Source of the DNA: Chitinophagaceae bacterium
GTDB taxonomy: Bacteria > Bacteroidota > Bacteroidia > Chitinophagales > Chitinophagaceae
Reading direction: 5' to 3'
Length of the DNA stretch: 7,654 bases
Assembly: GCA_025351145.1 (NCBI GenBank)
Contig: JANXWM010000665.1
Coordinates: forward strand, 1 to 7,654
Part shown: piece by piece, positions 6,611 to 7,654 of the stretch
How the letters are laid out: the number at the start of each line of letters is the position of its first letter
Position numbering within the stretch: position 1 is the first letter of the stretch
The notes under the pieces: model-generated
Databases searched by the model: none
What the model was told of the DNA's origin: nothing
What the model saw: the letters and a program-made list of their open reading frames with translations, nothing else
Program-made: the position numbers and the translations under genes

Positions 6611-7477
6611 ATGAAGAGAGAACTTATACTGGAGCTGTTTGAGAAATTTGAACAGGCATGTTATATCTGCAAAGATGTTGAATGCTGGAGTGCAAGGGAA
6701 TTACAAACCATTTTCAATTATGCCGAATGGAGAAACTTTCTGAAAGTAATTGAGAAAGCCAAAACTGCCTGCGAAAGCAGTGGCGCTGAGGTTTCTTATC
6801 ATTTTGTTGATATCAACAAAATGATAGAATTGGCTAAAGGGGCACAACGGGAAATTGAAGATGTTGCGCTCACAAGGTATGCGTGTTACCTCGTTGCACA
6901 GAATGGTGACCCTTCAAAAAGTGAAGTCGCTTTTGCTCAAACTTATTTTGCGGTTCAAACCCGTAAGCAGGAAATTATTGAACAACGGTTGCTGGATGTT
7001 GCAAGGATTTTTGCAAGAGAAAAACTTTCGAAGTCCGAGAAAAAGCTTTCCGGGATTATATATGAAAGAGGGGTTGATGATAAAGGCTTTGCTGTCATTC
7101 GCAGTAAAGGCGACCAGGCATTGTTTGGTGGTTTCAGCACCAACGATATGAAGCATAAATTAAAAGTTGCCGGCAACAGGCCACTTGCAGACTTTCTCCC
7201 TACCCTCACCATCAAAGCAAAAGATTTCGCTGCTGAATTAACCAGTCATAATGTGGTGGAGAAAGATTTGAAAGGAAATGAAAAAATCGGCAAAGAGCAT
7301 GTTGACAATAATCTGGCAGTAAGAAAAATGCTGATTGAAAGAGGTGTAACACCCGAACAACTGCCTCCATCAGAGGATATAAAAAAATTGCAACGCAAAT
7401 TAGAAAACGATGAAAAGAAAATGTTGAAGGCAGCAAAAAACCAGCCTGCCGGCAAGGCGGGGAAAAACAAAAAATAA
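6611..7477 (+). CDS. dinD: DNA damage-inducible protein D (DinD) family, inside the type I R-M operon
   Basis: A 288-residue soluble protein of the DinD family. E. coli DinD is SOS-induced and has been reported to act against RecA filaments; the role of homologues in restriction loci is not settled. The N-terminal part holds the BRO/KilA-N-like signature, WSARELQTIFNYAEWRNF at residues 26-43, running into an alpha-helical EKAKTAC segment. Next come ALTRYACYLVAQNGDPSK at 86-103 and a helical AQTYFAVQTRKQEI segment at 109-122, both typical of the family. A lysine-rich C-terminal helix follows GVTPEQLPPSEDIKKLQRKL (245-264). The tail NQPAGKAGKNKK appears to contain a small GC-rich insertion. It lies 10 bases after hsdR and its stop codon shares a base with the hsdM start, so it is surely co-transcribed with both. 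Family membership is firm; its job here is inference. Confidence 0.92.
   Translation: MKRELILELFEKFEQACYICKDVECWSARELQTIFNYAEWRNFLKVIEKAKTACESSGAEVSYHFVDINKMIELAKGAQREIEDVALTRYACYLVAQNGDPSKSEVAFAQTYFAVQTRKQEIIEQRLLDVARIFAREKLSKSEKKLSGIIYERGVDDKGFAVIRSKGDQALFGGFSTNDMKHKLKVAGNRPLADFLPTLTIKAKDFAAELTSHNVVEKDLKGNEKIGKEHVDNNLAVRKMLIERGVTPEQLPPSEDIKKLQRKLENDEKKMLKAAKNQPAGKAGKNKK
7444..7458. repeat. short GC-rich imperfect palindrome inside the dinD 3' end
   Basis: GCCT-GCCGGC-A-AGGC is centred on the palindrome GCCGGC (7448-7453) with nearly matching arms and one bulged base. It encodes PAGKA in the DinD tail, a composition unlike the A-rich sequence around it. It resembles short GC-rich palindromes that sit in genes of some Bacteroidota; that likeness is from memory and unverified. 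Confidence 0.35.
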
Positions 7478-7654
7478 TGCTCGATAACGAAACGAAAAGA
7501 AGAATTGATGAAGCCCGGGACATTTTGGTGGGTAAGTTACCCGACCCTAAAAGCCAGGTAGAGCAAATAACCATTGCGCTTATCTATAAATTTATGTACG
7601 ATATGGATAAGGAAGCATTAGACTTTGGCGGCCAGGCAACTTTCTTTTCCGGCG
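7477..7654 (+). CDS. hsdM: type I restriction-modification DNA methyltransferase subunit M (HsdM), 5' part only
   Basis: Only the first 59 codons lie in the window; the gene continues past the right edge. The encoded N-terminus starts MLDNETKRRIDEARDILVGK, then PDPKSQVEQITIALIYKFM and a D-M-D-K-E segment, with FGGQATFFSG before the cut. This is the recognisable helical HsdM N-terminal domain of type I N6-adenine methyltransferases, which packs near the SAM-binding NPPF-type core still to come. HsdM pairs with HsdS to methylate adenine in the recognition site and so protects host DNA from HsdR. The ATG overlaps the dinD stop codon by one base (TAATG), a usual arrangement for coupled translation. 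hsdS is expected downstream. Confidence 0.93.
   Translation, partial: MLDNETKRRIDEARDILVGKLPDPKSQVEQITIALIYKFMYDMDKEALDFGGQATFFSG

Noticed and set aside
1329..7477. A shared SOS theme linking the YafP-like acetyltransferase and DinD
   Set aside because: Both families include SOS-regulated E. coli members, but here the genes are far apart, on opposite strands, and no E. coli-type CTG-N10-CAG LexA box was seen upstream of hsdR.
6914..7574. Minus-strand open frames opposite dinD and the dinD-hsdM joint
   Set aside because: They lie wholly across confidently identified genes, one even spans the dinD-hsdM overlap, and their proteins resemble no family.
1..7654. CRISPR array, tRNA or rRNA genes
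   Set aside because: No regularly spaced repeats and no cloverleaf or rRNA-like sequence were seen; the dispersed repeat copies are too far apart and not evenly spaced.

Overview
The window looks like a chromosomal segment from a Bacteroidota bacterium, most likely near the Chitinophagaceae. The clues are the style of the proteins (a YitT/DUF2179 membrane protein, RsmG and a membrane glycosyltransferase), the lack of clear Shine-Dalgarno sequences, and candidate promoter boxes of the Bacteroidota TTG/TAnnTTTG type. The taxonomic call is an inference.

Left part (1-3731), all genes on the minus strand. Read in the direction of transcription, from high to low coordinates, they are a membrane-anchored family 2 glycosyltransferase, the 16S rRNA methyltransferase rsmG 48 bases further on, a YafP-like GNAT acetyltransferase, and a YitT-family membrane protein. 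These look like ordinary chromosomal genes.

Middle (3732-4086) is a divergent intergenic region of about 355 bases. It holds one copy of a dispersed repeat (core CTTGCGTCGCAC), a candidate promoter and a perfect 7+7 inverted repeat in front of hsdR. Two other copies of the repeat lie just beyond the stop codons of the yitT-like gene and rsmG, and a cut-off arm may start the window.

Right part (4087-7654), plus strand, is a type I restriction-modification operon in the order hsdR - dinD - hsdM. HsdR (837 aa) carries the nuclease and the DEAH translocase. DinD (288 aa) is a DNA-damage-inducible D family protein placed between the restriction and modification genes. HsdM begins on the last base of the dinD stop codon (TAATG) and runs off the window. 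HsdM with HsdS, expected downstream, would methylate host sites, and adding HsdR gives the cleaving complex. The role of DinD in such loci is not settled.

The points most worth a second look are the embedded dinD, the dispersed repeat family (including a pair related by a 26-base internal difference), and the inverted repeat in the hsdR leader.
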